64,000 bases of DNA, from the NCBI RefSeq assembly GCF_040807025.1, contig NC_090942.1, positions 204,096,747-204,160,746 on the forward strand. Direction: 5' to 3'. The translations under genes were made by a program, and so were the position numbers. Shown here piece after piece: positions 24,070-35,116 of this stretch. The notes under the pieces were generated by a model. That model was given only the letters and a program-made list of their open reading frames with translations. It made no database searches and was not told the DNA's origin. The DNA is from Struthio camelus. Its lineage: Eukaryota; Chordata; Aves; Struthioniformes; Struthionidae. Position 1 is the stretch's first letter. Every line of letters starts with the position of its first letter.

Positions 24070-24893
24070 CGCTCCAAGGAGCGGTTACCCGGAGCCGCCC
24101 GGGGCGCAGCTGCGAAGGCAGCGGTGGCTCCCAGGGCGGGGAGGAAATATTATCTGCTAACTTGCCGAAAGCAGCCCTGAACCGGCGCCCCGGGGAGCGC
24201 GGGGGGCCCGGACCCCTCAGCGGCGCCGCCGCGGCGCCCGGCGGCCGCCTCGGCCTCCCGCACGCGCCCACAGCAGTTGCCCCTGGTCTCGGGTTTGCCC
24301 CCCTGCAGTCGGCCAGCAGCACTGCCGCCTCCTGTCCGCCATTAGAGAGAGACCCAGCCAAACAATACGGGAGGGGAGCAGCGCCGGCAGCAGGATCCGC
24401 GGAGCGCAGCGCCGGGCAGGGGAGGGGAGGGAGGCACCCGCGCAGGGGGGGGGGGGAGCGGGGGGCGGCGAGGGAGGTGGGTGGAAGGGGGAGAAAGGCA
24501 CCGGGGCAGAACAACAGCCGCGGGCCCGGCGGGGAAAGGAGGCAGGGAGTTAAAATAGGAGGCGCTAAAACAGACCCGGCCCTCCCCCCAAATGCCCCAG
24601 CCCCCCCTCAGCACTGCCCCCGAACGCCCCCGATTTACCCCCGCCGCCCACCTCCGGGCTGGGATGATTATCCGCGGGGCTGGCCCCGGTGTTGCCCGAC
24701 GCCCCCTGCGCCGCCGTCGCCACCGCCAGAGGTGGCGGCGCGGCAGCGACGACACAGCGGGGTACTTAGCCCGGGTAGCTCTGAGGCACGGCGGCTGCTC
24801 TCCCATCCCCGCCCCGGGGGCAGCTCTGCGCCTCCAGCTAGCCGCCCGCCAGCCCGCCCCCGAGGGCGCAAGCACCCCGCACCCCCACCTTAC

Positions 24894-25000
24894 CCGGCTC
24901 CCCGCCGCTCTCCGGCACGGAACCCCCCCCCCGCGGGGGACGCACGGACTCCGCGTTACTCCTCCAGTGCCTCAACTCTAACTCGGTCCAGTCCCAGGCT
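24894..25000 (-). other. ZMYM2: Candidate ZMYM2 exon 1 (non-coding); 5' end approximate
   Basis: On the minus strand the donor GCCGG then GTAAGG (intron starting at 24893) closes a GC-rich block. The block lies about 80-120 bp downstream of two CCAAT boxes and a GC box, the usual spacing for a transcription start near 24,990-25,010. No ATG-initiated ZMYM2 coding sequence is present, so it would be 5'UTR. The start position is inferred from promoter-element spacing, not seen. Other donors in the island at 24068 and 25210 could define alternative first exons. Confidence 0.5.
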
Positions 25001-25076
25001 AAGCGCAGCTGCTAGCGAAGGGGGAGGAGGAACAGGGCCAACCGAGCTTGGGGAAGATCCGCCTCCCTGCCCCACC

Positions 25077-25123
25077 ATTGGCTCCTCCAGAGGGCGGGCT
25101 TTCGCGCTCGGCTAGCTCATTGG
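25077..25123 (-). promoter_or_regulatory. ZMYM2: Two CCAAT boxes and a GC box
   Basis: Minus-strand CCAAT boxes are present as ATTGG on the plus strand at 25077-25081 and 25119-25123, 42 bp apart, with a GGGCGGG GC box between them at 25092-25098. Paired CCAAT boxes are typical NF-Y sites just upstream of a start site. Their orientation and position fit a ZMYM2 promoter directed to the left. No TATA box is seen at the expected distance. Confidence 0.6.
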
Positions 25124-25205
25124 GTGGGCTGCCCATCCATCGGAGCTGCCCGCAGCCGGTTGACCCTATAAACTGTCAATCTTCCTCCTAGCCATGCCTG
25201 GAGTT

Positions 25206-25211
25206 CTTACC
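25206..25211 (-). other. ZMYM2: Possible alternative first-exon donor
   Basis: Minus-strand AAGTG then GTAAGA (intron starting at 25210) is a good donor located upstream of the CCAAT boxes. It could close an alternative first exon transcribed from the distal half of the island. Only the splice consensus supports this. Confidence 0.35.
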
Positions 25212-25768
25212 ACTTTGATCCATCAGGTTTGAGAAACCCGAATCGTTGCCCACCAGCTCTGTAGCCGGGTCTAAGGGCTGCGAGGCTGCGCTCGGGCGCC
25301 CAGTACAGCTGCTTGACGGCAGCAACTTGCAGAAGTTTGCACTGCTGCCGTGCTAGCCTAGCTATGCTCCTCCAGCCATCTGCCGGGGAGGAGATTGTAC
25401 TACCCATCCCAGCCTTGCGCTTAGTCCCTATGGACACAACAGCCCCAGCCGTGGGGCATGGGCTGATCTCTCCCTCTTGCCTCCCCCCGCCGCCCCATCG
25501 CCGAGAAGTAGGGCTGGGAGGACCCATCCATAGCTCTCTGAAGGTCCCGCCCCACTCCTCCCCCAGCAGGGCTGTGAACCTGGGGCCATTTCCATGAGGG
25601 ACAGAGTGTGAATAATGGCAGCACTCCCACACAGGAAAGCGAGAGAGCGCACGTATCCCAGGGAGAGAGCTTCCCCCACACACCTACAGCCTGCCCCTCT
25701 GAGGAGAGCCTCCTCGCCGCCCTCGCTCTGGACGCCCTCCTGCCCCCACCCACTGTGGGGGAAGGGAG

Positions 25769-25789
25769 CCATGTCAGCCGCCGACATGG
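25769..25789. repeat. Inverted repeat CCATGTC / GACATGG
   Basis: The arms CCATGTC (25769-25775) and GACATGG (25783-25789) flank AGCCGCC. Both arms carry a CCAT core like that of YY1 sites. It is followed by a (GGT)n run at about 25806-25821. Confidence 0.7.
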
Positions 25790-25832
25790 CTCCTGGAGGA
25801 GCTGCTGGTGGTGGTGGTGGTAGCAGTGGTGA

Positions 25833-26059
25833 CGTCCTCCATTTTGTCGGAAGCCGCTGCGGGGAGCTTGGGACCAATTCAAACCAACGTGAGGCGCAGC
25901 AGGGCGTCCATTTGAGGCGCCTCTGCCCCGCTCCCTGCGGGAAGAGGAGCAGGGCGCCCCTGGCAGTGCCGCGGGCTGGGGAGGAGTGCTCCGAGCGGCG
26001 AGGGGAGCGAGGCGCCGGGAGCCAAGCTCTGCGCCCGCCCTCCACCAAAATGGAGGATG
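25833..26059. promoter_or_regulatory. Inverted pair of YY1-type motifs
   Basis: A CAAAATGGAGGACG motif on the minus strand (25846 to 25833) is repeated, with one difference, as CAAAATGGAGGATG on the plus strand (26046-26059). Both match the YY1-type AAnATGG core, and related CCATTT sequences occur at about 25909 and 26330. They lie in the distal part of the ZMYM2 CpG island. Factor binding is inferred from the motif only. Confidence 0.45.
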
Positions 26060-26136
26060 CGCACTCGCCTTGCGCGGCTGCGTCCCCTCGCTCTGGCCAT
26101 GGCACTCACGCCTGCTTCCTCGAGGACCTAGGAAGC

Positions 26137-26550
26137 TCAGCCTGCCCTCTTGCTAGCTAAAGCCGCTCTGCCCCATTTATTCACCCTCCTCTGCCCAGAA
26201 GAGGGAGAAAGAGAGAGCAAGTACCGCCCTGTCTTCTCTAGCCGGTACCAATTCATGTCAACCACGCGGTGCGGTGTCCCCTGGAGAGCGCCTTTTGCAT
26301 GTGTAAGGAGCAGGGTCCAAGCCGCTGGCGCCATTTCCATGCCGCTGCTGGGAGCCTCCCACACAGTGCTGGCCACCCCCGTGGGATCAGCCGGGGTAAT
26401 CTGCGGGGGGGCATTGCTCTGAGTCGGAGCAGAACTCACTGAAGGGCTGGCTTCTTCCTCTACCACCCTTGATGAGTTTGGTTGGCAGTTTTCATGTGTG
26501 GGAGACACCAGAAATTTTGTATCTTCTATTGTCACAACAATACATCTCAT
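26137..26550 (-). CDS. Unrecognised 137-codon open frame near the ZMYM2 CpG island
   Basis: A minus-strand frame from ATG (A at 26550) to a TGA at the low-coordinate end gives 137 codons; the frame is also open for about 38 codons before the ATG. It starts MRCIVVTIEDTKFLVSP, continues with a Ser/Pro/Glu-rich middle and ends in an Arg-rich tail. I recognise no domain, signal peptide or membrane segment. The upstream half has ordinary, less CpG-rich composition, so it is not purely a GC artefact, and a pyrimidine-poor but usable AG lies near 26575. It could be chance, an old insertion or an upstream exon. I do not assign a function. Confidence 0.15.
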   Translation of the reverse strand: MRCIVVTIEDTKFLVSPTHENCQPNSSRVVEEEASPSVSSAPTQSNAPPQITPADPTGVASTVWEAPSSGMEMAPAAWTLLLTHAKGALQGTPHRVVDMNWYRLEKTGRYLLSLSPSSGQRRVNKWGRAALASKRAG

Positions 26551-26864
26551 TGCTTCCTCACAGCCCCACCCTGAGACACAGACTTCAGTCAACAGCTCAA
26601 GACAAACACTTCTGCCACATGCTATTACTGGATGTTGTTGATGGGACTTTATGATTTTTTTCACACCCTCCTAGCTGCGTGAGGAAGCTTAGCGGTGTTG
26701 GGGGGACAGAGTTACCTCGTGGCTGTGGCAGCGTATGGAGCAGTGCTCGTGCGGCCGTTGCTCATGCCTGAGAGAAAGCAGCGAGGTGGTGGTGGAACAG
26801 CTCTACCACAACGCTTACAAAGGAAGAAAATGTTAATGAAAGTAATCCTAACCCATTTTGAAGG

Positions 26865-26904
26865 TCTCTTCCAATTTGCCCTAGAGATTTATAAGTTTTG
26901 TTCT
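26865..26904 (+). repeat. 40-bp sequence duplicated at 30072-30111 (copy 1)
   Basis: This 40-bp block begins TCTCTTCCAATTTGCCCT and ends AAGTTTTGTTCT. It matches 30072-30111 at 38 of 40 positions in the same orientation. Flanks differ and no direct repeat surrounds this copy, so it looks like the source rather than the insertion. Confidence 0.85.
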
Positions 26905-29660
26905 ACAATATAACAGTGTCCTGCTAACTAAATTGATGGTAAGCAGACAACTGTGCAAATTACAACATTAAATATTATATATTCTATCAGGTCAGCTGGT
27001 TCTTGACCATTTCCTTTATTAGCTTGAATGTCTTCCAGGTTGATAAACGTCAAGGCGATTTTAGGTCATCCTCCACATTCTACATATTTTTCTACCTTTC
27101 CAGTTAACATGTCTCAGGAAAATATCTTTGTTCTTGAATAGTGCTTATAGGTAAACATTTAAGTTCCGGTGAAGTTCAGCAGAAAATTCAAGAAGACTTA
27201 AGCAGCTGGTTTTGAGAGCTTTGATTAACAGAAGTGGATTGTAGAAAATGACTGCTTGTCTGAATTAGAGCATGTTGGTGAAACCTATAATTCTTACTTA
27301 GTCATTCAAAAAAAAACCAAAAACCACGGAGCACCTTGCTTTTACCACTGCCCTAGCAATAGACATTACCTAACTGCTACGCAGGACTGTTAAATAGCAA
27401 CGTAGACTCTTTTTCATTCACATTTTAGAACGTATAGTTTGAACAGATGTGTTAATGCTTACCTTGCAATGTTGGAACTATACTGAAATGTAGTTTTATA
27501 TGAAATGCTGTAATCCTAGTTAACTCTAGTCCGTCTATAGACGCATAACCCTATTCTTGAATTCATATATTCAAGCACAGACAAAAATAATGGATTACAC
27601 CACATATTTTTCAATTAACTTTTCAACTGTCAGCAGTAGAAAGTGAGGGAAATAGTAAGTTCTTCTTCATCTGTAAAATTTGATTTTTTTTTTAAATGAT
27701 CCAAATCGATCGATAATTCTGTTTCATGGTTTGAAAGAGCTAACATTAGCCTAAACATGAAGTAGTGAAATCCTCTTCATGAACTCCACAGGCCTGAAAC
27801 TGATGTATTTATAATCTCCACACCACTACTTTCATAGACAGGCCTGATGTCAGCAACTTCACTATGCGAGTTCTAACTTACTGCCTGGCAGTAGATAAAT
27901 TCAATAAAGCTGAACCAACAGAATGATCAAAGATGTACATGAAGAGTGACACCTTTCTATGTGTTATGGAGTAAAATTGTGTCCAAAAGCAGTCAACAGA
28001 ATTTGAAAAGAGAAGGAGTAATTTGATATTTGATAAATTTTAGAGAATTTATGTTTTAGCAAGGATCTTGAGGACACCACCAAACCAGCCTTAGAATGAC
28101 GCATAGTAAATTGTAGGATTGGAATGTTCATAACTTAAAGATACCTCCTGCTATCATCGATATTTATCTGTGACAAAGAGTAGTGGAATTTGTTCCAGAC
28201 TTAGAAGTAAGCATATTCCATTTACTGAAGAACTCTTTTTCTCAGCCTGAACACTGGTTAGGTTTCTGTCAGTATAACTGAAAGTAGAATCTTTTGCAGT
28301 GTCTAGAGCTGTGACTTCTGAAGAATGAGGAGGAAATTCTTGAACAAGATGTCTTTCAGTACTTTATATATGTGACATTTGGAAAGTAGTGCTTCATGAC
28401 ACTCTTTAAAAAAACACCATTTATTACAACTGATTTGAAGGCTGGCTTGGAAAAATTTATGTTTGGCATGCGAATAAAACATATGTTTATCAAAATGTCT
28501 GTTTCTACCACATGTGGAAGTGAAAAGAGAGTCTAATCCTTTGTAAAATATGTGACCCCCAAATTTCTGTCTATTATGTCATTGCTGACTTCTGTCCTGT
28601 CCTTCTCCACAATCCTTTTTCTCTCTGCCTTATACAGTTTTATTTATCCTCTTTCTTTTCCCTATGTTTTCCTCTTCAATTTCTGCCAACGTTTCTCTTT
28701 CTTTTGCTATCCTTTACCTCATTTGTCTGCCTCAATGTAGCCTCGATCCTCCTTGACATTTTTGTTCTCCGTTAGGGAGAAGGAAGATATGGAAAAAGTT
28801 TATTTGTCTGTGGAACATGTACGACTGTCTCTTTGTCATATTTGTATGGACATGGCATAATGGACTTCTGGTCTGCTACTTGGTTTCCCAACACAACTTC
28901 AAGAAATAGTAGTGGAAGGAAAAAACATGAAAATAGAACCTTAGGATTTTAAACACCTGTGGTCAGTAACACCCTCATCAGTTTGTTTTATTCTATAATA
29001 TTCCCTCTCTTGGTTTTCTCATTGTTGAATTTCATTAGGCATTTCAGCTGTTCTTTAAACTAGAGCTCTCAAGGAAAAGGGACCATACGCGCGTATATGT
29101 TTGTATAGTACGTAACAGACCCCATACTATACAGAATTGAAAAAAATTGCTTTCTGCAAAACATTACCTGTGGTTTTCATTATGGTTTTTGAGCTACATC
29201 TACTTTTCATAATATTTATAAACAAATCAATATGTATCTAAAAATAAATTGCATGCAGCTGTTTAATTTGCAGCTATCTTATTTAACCAAAAGTGATCTT
29301 TCCAAGGCTGAAATAATGAGACTATATACACTGTACAATGGGTAGTATAAGATTACTGTTCATTGCATAGTATAATATGCCTTGAAATGACCTTTATGCC
29401 ACATTCCATATTTCGATTTTGAAAAAGTAAGAACAAGTAGTGCTCTACACCAGGCAACCTCTCCTTAGAAGACGTTCTAACACAGTAAAGTCTAAGATTA
29501 TAATACTTATCCAATAAAGTGTTATTCTTAAATCACTTTTAGTGAGTTTTACAATAATCACAATTATTTTTACTTGTATAGAATTTATTATTATTTTTTA
29601 AACATTTGAGGGATTTAGTGGTATAAATTTCCTGTCTTTATGGAGAAGAAATGACAGTGC
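26905..29660. other. Intergenic, no feature recognised
   Basis: AT-rich sequence with short, interrupted frames on both strands. No promoter-like CpG patch, conserved exon or clear repeat was recognised. Confidence 0.5.
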
Positions 29661-29664
29661 AAAA

Positions 29665-31160
29665 CGGAATAGAGGACCTTAAGATTGGAAGAGACTTCCT
29701 AGGTCAGCGTCCAGTTCCTTGCTATTACAGGAAACTATGTCATATAATCCCTTCTAGAAACTTTTCAAGCTCCATCTTAATGGTAGTTTGATATGTTTAC
29801 TCCCTACTCCTGTTGCAAATCTGTTCCAGAACTTCACTGTTCTGGTGGTTAGAAACCTTCTTCTCATTTCTAGACTACATTTTTTCAAGAACCCTTTTGT
29901 TTGTGTACTAGTATTTGTTCTTTGGCTTAAACAGCTCTTCTCCCTCCCTGGTGTTTACCCCCGATATATTTATAGCCGGTAGTCATATTCCCTTTCAGCC
30001 TTCCTTTTGCTATACTAAACAAGGATCTTTTAGTCTCTTCTTGCACAACAAATCTTCATTCCCCTGATCATTCTCTTCCAATTTGCCCTGGAGATTTAGA
30101 AGTTTTGTTCTGATCATTCTGCTAGTCTTTATCTCCATTTCTCCCAGTCTGAGTTCATCTCTCGAATATGGGTTCAAATGCCTATAATATTCAGTTTTAA
30201 ATCAAAGCAGAACATTGTATAGTACATTAATATTTCTGTATCTCCAGGAAATACCACAATCTTAGGTGTGCACTTGCTTTTTTGCACAGTTACATTAGAT
30301 AACCACCATCAATTCTGGTAGTACCTGTGTTGTTTTCTACCCCAGTCATTTATTGGGAAGTTCCTAGTTAAAAAACAGAATTTTTGTTGGCCACCAGGTG
30401 TATGGCTTTGCATTTTGTATTATGGCAGTTTGTTTAGTCTACGTTAGCACAACCCTCAAGGTCATTCATTGCTTTTCCAGATGATGTCCCACTGCAGCTC
30501 TGTGTTGATGATGCCACCTAGCTTGCGAAACCAGCCCATGCAATAAGTGTTTTTTTGTCTTCTTTGCCAAATGTAAGATCAATCCCAAGAACAACTCCTG
30601 AAGAAATCTACCAACAGACTCCCTCCAGTCTGACACTCTCCTCCTCCGTACTACCTGCTGCCACTTCTCTCATCTTACTCTGGCAAATATCATCTTATCC
30701 CTATGCTTCTTGATATGTAGCAGAACTTTTCTTGCTGGTCAGTCCTTCTTTCCCTGAAGGCTCTCTTATTCTCATTTACCTTTTTGAGGTAGTTATTCAT
30801 ATAGGTATATCAGATAATGCCTCTTTCTGGTTTTTCCTACTAGCTTAGCGTGCAGTTTTGTGCCTGCCCCTTGAAAGAACAGCAAAGCGTATTCATTCCA
30901 AACTCCTGACCTCCTCAGTCCAGTTGACTTGATTAACTAGATCCCTTAGTTTACCAAAATTTGCCTTACTGAAATCACACAGACCAGTTTACGTACAGAC
31001 CTGCTTTTGTTTACTTTCCATTCCATTTAGACTGAATCAACTAATAATTCAAGATCATCTTCTACAACTAGCTATTCTATACTATCCTCAAGTACAAATG
31101 TAAGTCTAAAATAGCATCTTTTAATGTTGGTTAAGTGACATTTTGCTGAGAAAAGCTGCC
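29665..31160 (-). mobile_element. Ancient CR1/L3-type LINE relic, minus orientation
   Basis: The plus strand reads as the reverse complement of an old CR1/L3 3' portion. It starts with 'aagattggaagagacttcc' near 29680, then 'gttccagaacttcactgttctggtggttagaaac' near 29822, 'cattcccctgatcatt' near 30057, 'ccatttctcccagtctgagttcatctctcgaatatgggt' near 30136, and an internal part with 'gatcccttagtttaccaaaatttgccttactgaaatcaca' near 30940. All frames are broken. A 40-bp foreign segment interrupts it at 30072-30111. Boundaries are approximate, and the middle (30.2-30.5 kb) is poorly recognisable. Confidence 0.65.
30064..30120 (+). repeat. Inserted 40-bp duplicate flanked by 11-bp direct repeats (copy 2)
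   Basis: The 40-bp block at 30072-30111 matches 26865-26904 at 38 of 40 positions. Here it is flanked by the perfect 11-bp direct repeat CTGATCATTCT (30064-30074 and 30110-30120), which overlaps its ends by a few bases. It interrupts the old LINE between two stretches that are adjacent in the remembered CR1/L3 sequence. No terminal inverted repeats or poly(A) tail are visible, so it does not look like a standard transposon. Confidence 0.75.
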
Positions 31161-34100
31161 AGCTGTATCTGGGGCCCCGCCAGTAACATTAGTAACATTT
31201 GTTCTCCAATCTACTAAACTAAGCAAGAAAAAAAAAAAAAGACCTAAATAGCTTTTTGCCAGCTTAGTGAGTTGAAGTGACTTACGTGTCAGACAGGTAC
31301 CACAGTCCCCACAAAGACAGCGTACAGGACCAAGCAGCCTTAAGAAGGAAGAAGTGGAAGAAGATACTCCATTGCAGGAAGAGGGAGTTGCATGAACCTA
31401 GCCTCTCACATTACGGTAACCTAACTTTGGAGCAGCATCTTTATATGTATGTATGCATGTTTATAAAGAAACCTCCTTATTCTTTCTAAATCCAATTTAT
31501 TTCAGGGTTTTCATTAATGGATCTCAGAAACTATTTCATCACAAGCAGTGAAGCAAACACTAGATTTGGTAAATCAAACCTTACTTAACAGGATCTTTTT
31601 ATTCACAGGGTGAAGATCTCTTCCTGTGGTGTCTGTAAGAACAGTGTTGAAAGAGAAGGCTTCAGGATACAGGAACCTTCAAGTCTATTTCTTTCCATTA
31701 AATCTGGCATAAGGTTTTCCTTCATTTTCCTAGTATTTGTCATACAAAGGAGCTTGAATGAGATCAGGCTTGATAAGGTTTAGGGTATGGTTTCATGACT
31801 GGCTTAACCCGCTGTAAAATAAAGCTGCTGCCAGAAGCAGTGGTCCTGTAGCCTCCTCCATCACTGGCTATGCATTTCTGTCACCTTTCTTATGCTGACG
31901 TGAGTATTCATGTGGCTAAAAATTGGCCAATTTTCCACCGGATCAACAAGTTCATCTAGCTGAATGTGCAATCACATGAGTGATAGCTCCAGAAAAGGAG
32001 GTGTAGTGGGAAGCACAGGGGAACAATACATATGCCGTTTGTGAAAGTGCACCACCATCCTACATAAATCGAGGTGGTGCTATATATATATATACACATA
32101 CATATATATATATATATATGTAAAGCAATTAGCAGTGCTCAGGGAGAAAATCTGCAAAAATATGAAATTATGAAGCAAATTCTATTTCATAAGGCTTAAA
32201 ATTGGTCAGCTTTTTAACGATCCTCGAAGAAATTTCTGGTAGGAAATTCAATTTAAAAATTAAATTGTTAAAAGTCATCAAAATATTTCTGTGCTACAAA
32301 TAATTTTGACAGTATTTTGATACGTATTTCATAGAAAAAAAATGGAAAATCAATAATTTTTGCGCACCTTTTTATTTCCAAAGCAAGGCCATTTTTCTTC
32401 AGTTTCACTCAAAGTGTCTCAGCCTGTTCTGGCAGTGAACAAAGTTGCTTTTTTTGGCAACTTGTTCTTTCCTTTTGGATGAGGAGTGTGCCATGGTCAT
32501 CAGTGCCTTCTAACTAGATTAATGTATTGCTGTTTTATAATCCTAAAAGGCCATTTGTAAAAATGAGCCAGGACAGGACTCATCCAAGAGATTTACTCTA
32601 CGGTCTTTCCACCAGGGCTTCACTGAGCTGAAAAGAGGATGAGAGGATATGCTAAGCAACAGTGTCGATCACTTGCCGTGAGTCTCAAAACTGTGTCACA
32701 CAGGGCCTTACAAATGGGACAGATCCACCTCTGTTTTGCACAAACACAATATTGTGTGATGAGATCCTCTTAAGAGTCCTTACTAATCTCACCTTTTCTT
32801 CCTTTAGAACGACTATTAAAATGAGGCTTTTGCTTTTGTCCAGGAAGCTAAAATTCTTATTCTCTTTAAATATCTATTGTTACTATTGCAGCCTCTTTCT
32901 TATATTTGCAAAGTTTTTCCTTCCTTGTTTGTTGCATTACCCACTCCCTGATCCCCCCCCCCCCTTCAGTCCCCTCACTAAATTCTGAATTTATTGCAGT
33001 CTTCTCTTTACTTTAGTGGTCCTCCAAGGCTCCACCCTTCTCTTTAACACCTCTTAAGGTGCCTTCCCTCCACTGTTTTACTCTTACTCTAAAAATGTTA
33101 TCCTCTTTCACAAACATTTTTTCATTTTATTCCAAAGCATTTTTATGTTCTTAATTATAAATTTATATATATTATACATGAAAAAAAGTAATTAAGCGGT
33201 GGTAAGTTTGCAAAGTCAAATGCTTAAAGGCTAAGAAATGTAACACTCCCTACATGCCCAGGCATCTTAAGTTCAGCCTGGTTCTATAACGCCAGCTGTG
33301 AAAAATCACAGCCAATTCCTGAAATGGCTTTTGGGAACCACCTCCCATACTCTCCACTCCCAGTAGCTGCTCTCTCCTATCCTGGAGTCACACTGCCTGT
33401 GGAGTCACAGTGTCTACGTTCAGCTCGGCAAACAGCTTCTTCTCCCACTTTGTTAAGTCATGCTGAATCAGACGTAGAAATCCCCTCCCTGTGCTCCCAC
33501 CTTTAGACCTGCTCCTATTCTTTCCACCCCTTGAACCAGTTATTTACTGGCAATGCGCTTTCAAGCATGTGTGTTATGTCATACTCCCTAATTACAGGAA
33601 CACTCCTTTTCCATATGGCCTCTGTCTCATTCAGCAGAGGTGAGTGACACTCATGAATGCCCTTCAACATTTTGTTTTATTCTCATATTAGAGCATATGG
33701 TTCATGCTTGATTTAAGAAACACTTTTGCATGCTCTAAATATTTTACCTGTGACCCTTATCACTGGCAGAGTAGAGCTTCACAAACATTAATCCGTTTAT
33801 CCCCATTTTAAACATAAAGAAAAATTACATTAGTGTCAAAAATGTGTGCTAGTTTTGTGTGCCTGGCTTGGATGTCTACTTTTGTCAATGATATAGCGTT
33901 TATTATTATACTTTATTTGAAATCACATCTGTCCTCAACTTTGCTTGCAACTGAGATGTCTCAGAGCATGAGATTGTGGACCTGGGAAATAAAGAGTGCC
34001 CAAATCTCATCACCTATCCCAGATCTGAATTAAATGAGTTGCAGCACCAAATCAGTTTTCAGTGAAAAAAACAAGGGTAGGATCCAATTCTTCAGGAGAC

Positions 34101-35116
34101 ATTCTGCTGTCCAGAACACATGACCCATTTTTCCTTCTTGACATCTTCTACCTCAGTCACTGCACCGTCCAGCTTTTGTACTAGATGAGGAAAAGTTTGC
34201 ACAAACAATGGGCTACTTCATGACTTCATACCGTGAACACTATGTGTCCTGTGTACTGAAGGAAGGAATGGTCCTGTGGTAAAATTACTATGTGATCTCA
34301 TAAATAAAAGGCTGTATCGTAGCATATATATTCCAGGAGTTTGAATTAAGTTTTTAGAAGCTGCTTAAGTTCTAGTATTCTCTGTTTTGGGGGGTGTTCC
34401 TATTTCTGTAATCCTAACAGTTTCCAAATTACTTTTAGGACGTAATTTCTGGAAAAGCAATCCAGAAAAACAACCATCAGAAATTCTATCTTATAGAAGC
34501 AAACTGACGTCCCTGGGACTCCTCCGAAAAGTTCAGAACTTGGGAGTTCATAGAACAGATTTTGCTAATGTGAACTAACAACAGCAGAAAGCGGGTAGAA
34601 AACTATCATGTCTGAATTCTGTACAGCCTAACAACTGCAGAGAGATAAACGAATATTTTATGTTGTCTGTTTGCTAACAGAAGAGCTAACTCAGGAATCC
34701 TGGATCCTAATCTGCGTTCAAAATAAGCCTTTTCTTCTCCGTCACTGCCTGCCCTGTAGCCTGTGTCTCATTTTGAGTCTTCCCTTTGCTCGCATATGTT
34801 CTGACTTCCAATACTGTGTGTCCTGGGACATCTGAGGCTTACATCCTAGGCCCTTATCTCTTTGAATCCTCGTTCCAGCTCCTGTCCTTTCCATGTTTCA
34901 GTAATCATTTAAACCCCTTAAGGTGTAGCTTCTCATATTTCTGTATTCCAGCACAGCTTCCCTGCTCTCAGCTCTTGTCAATACAGCAATCCGTTCAGGA
35001 ACAATTACAAAGTTTGTGCCTCAGACTGGAGCATTGCCAATATGGATGGAATCTTCTAAGAATTTATTGATGGCAAGTTACCTTGTGCAAACAGAGAATT
35101 TTCAGGCTTACAGGAA
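31161..35116. other. Intergenic, only simple repeats recognised
   Basis: AT-rich intergenic sequence. It contains a (TA)n tract at 32081-32120 and a C run of about 13 bases near 32955. Open frames are short. No gene or further transposon was recognised. Confidence 0.5.
32081..32120. repeat. (TA)n / (CATA)n microsatellite
   Basis: About 40 bases of TA repeats, interrupted by ACACATACA and ending in ATG. It is a simple-sequence tract. Confidence 0.9.

Larger units (their letters stand above)
4412..24893 (-). other. ZMYM2: ZMYM2 intron 1 (long)
   Basis: This is a roughly 20-kb AT-rich interval between the CpG-island promoter and the 5'UTR exon. No coding sequence is recognised; frames are short and interrupted on both strands. 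It contains a decayed plus-strand CR1/L3 element at about 7.5-9.65 kb, a minus-strand CR1 3' fragment at 14.5-15.25 kb, a 45-bp alternating purine-pyrimidine repeat near 15.5 kb, a perfect hairpin at 13.12 kb, several A/T runs and a possible 43-nt exon at 9705-9747. In 4412-7500, 9750-14500 and 15540-23450 I see nothing else I can name. Its 5' boundary depends on which first exon is used. Confidence 0.6.
23480..26450 (-). promoter_or_regulatory. ZMYM2: CpG island covering the ZMYM2 promoter
   Basis: GC content and CpG density rise sharply from about 23.48 kb and stay high to about 26.4 kb, unlike the AT-rich flanks. The densest part is 24.06-25.1 kb, with long G and C runs such as a stretch of G near 24445 and of C near 24930. 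Several minus-strand donor consensus sites lie in it (introns starting at 24068, 24893 and 25210), along with CCAAT and GC boxes, as expected of a broad housekeeping-type promoter with alternative first exons. Long open frames here on both strands are products of GC-rich composition and are rich in Pro, Arg, Gly and Ala. Confidence 0.8.

Noticed and set aside
24045..25115. 356-codon plus-strand open frame
   Set aside because: It runs antisense through the ZMYM2 CpG island and is dominated by Pro, Arg, Gly and Ala. Similar long frames appear in other phases there, as expected where GC-rich DNA contains few stop codons. No domain was recognised.
25428..26105. 225-codon minus-strand open frame in the CpG island
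   Set aside because: Low-complexity composition typical of GC-rich promoter DNA, overlapping other long frames on both strands, with no recognisable domain.
32081..32120. TA-rich tract as an origin or matrix-attachment site
   Set aside because: It is an ordinary microsatellite; nothing else in the sequence supports an origin or attachment function.
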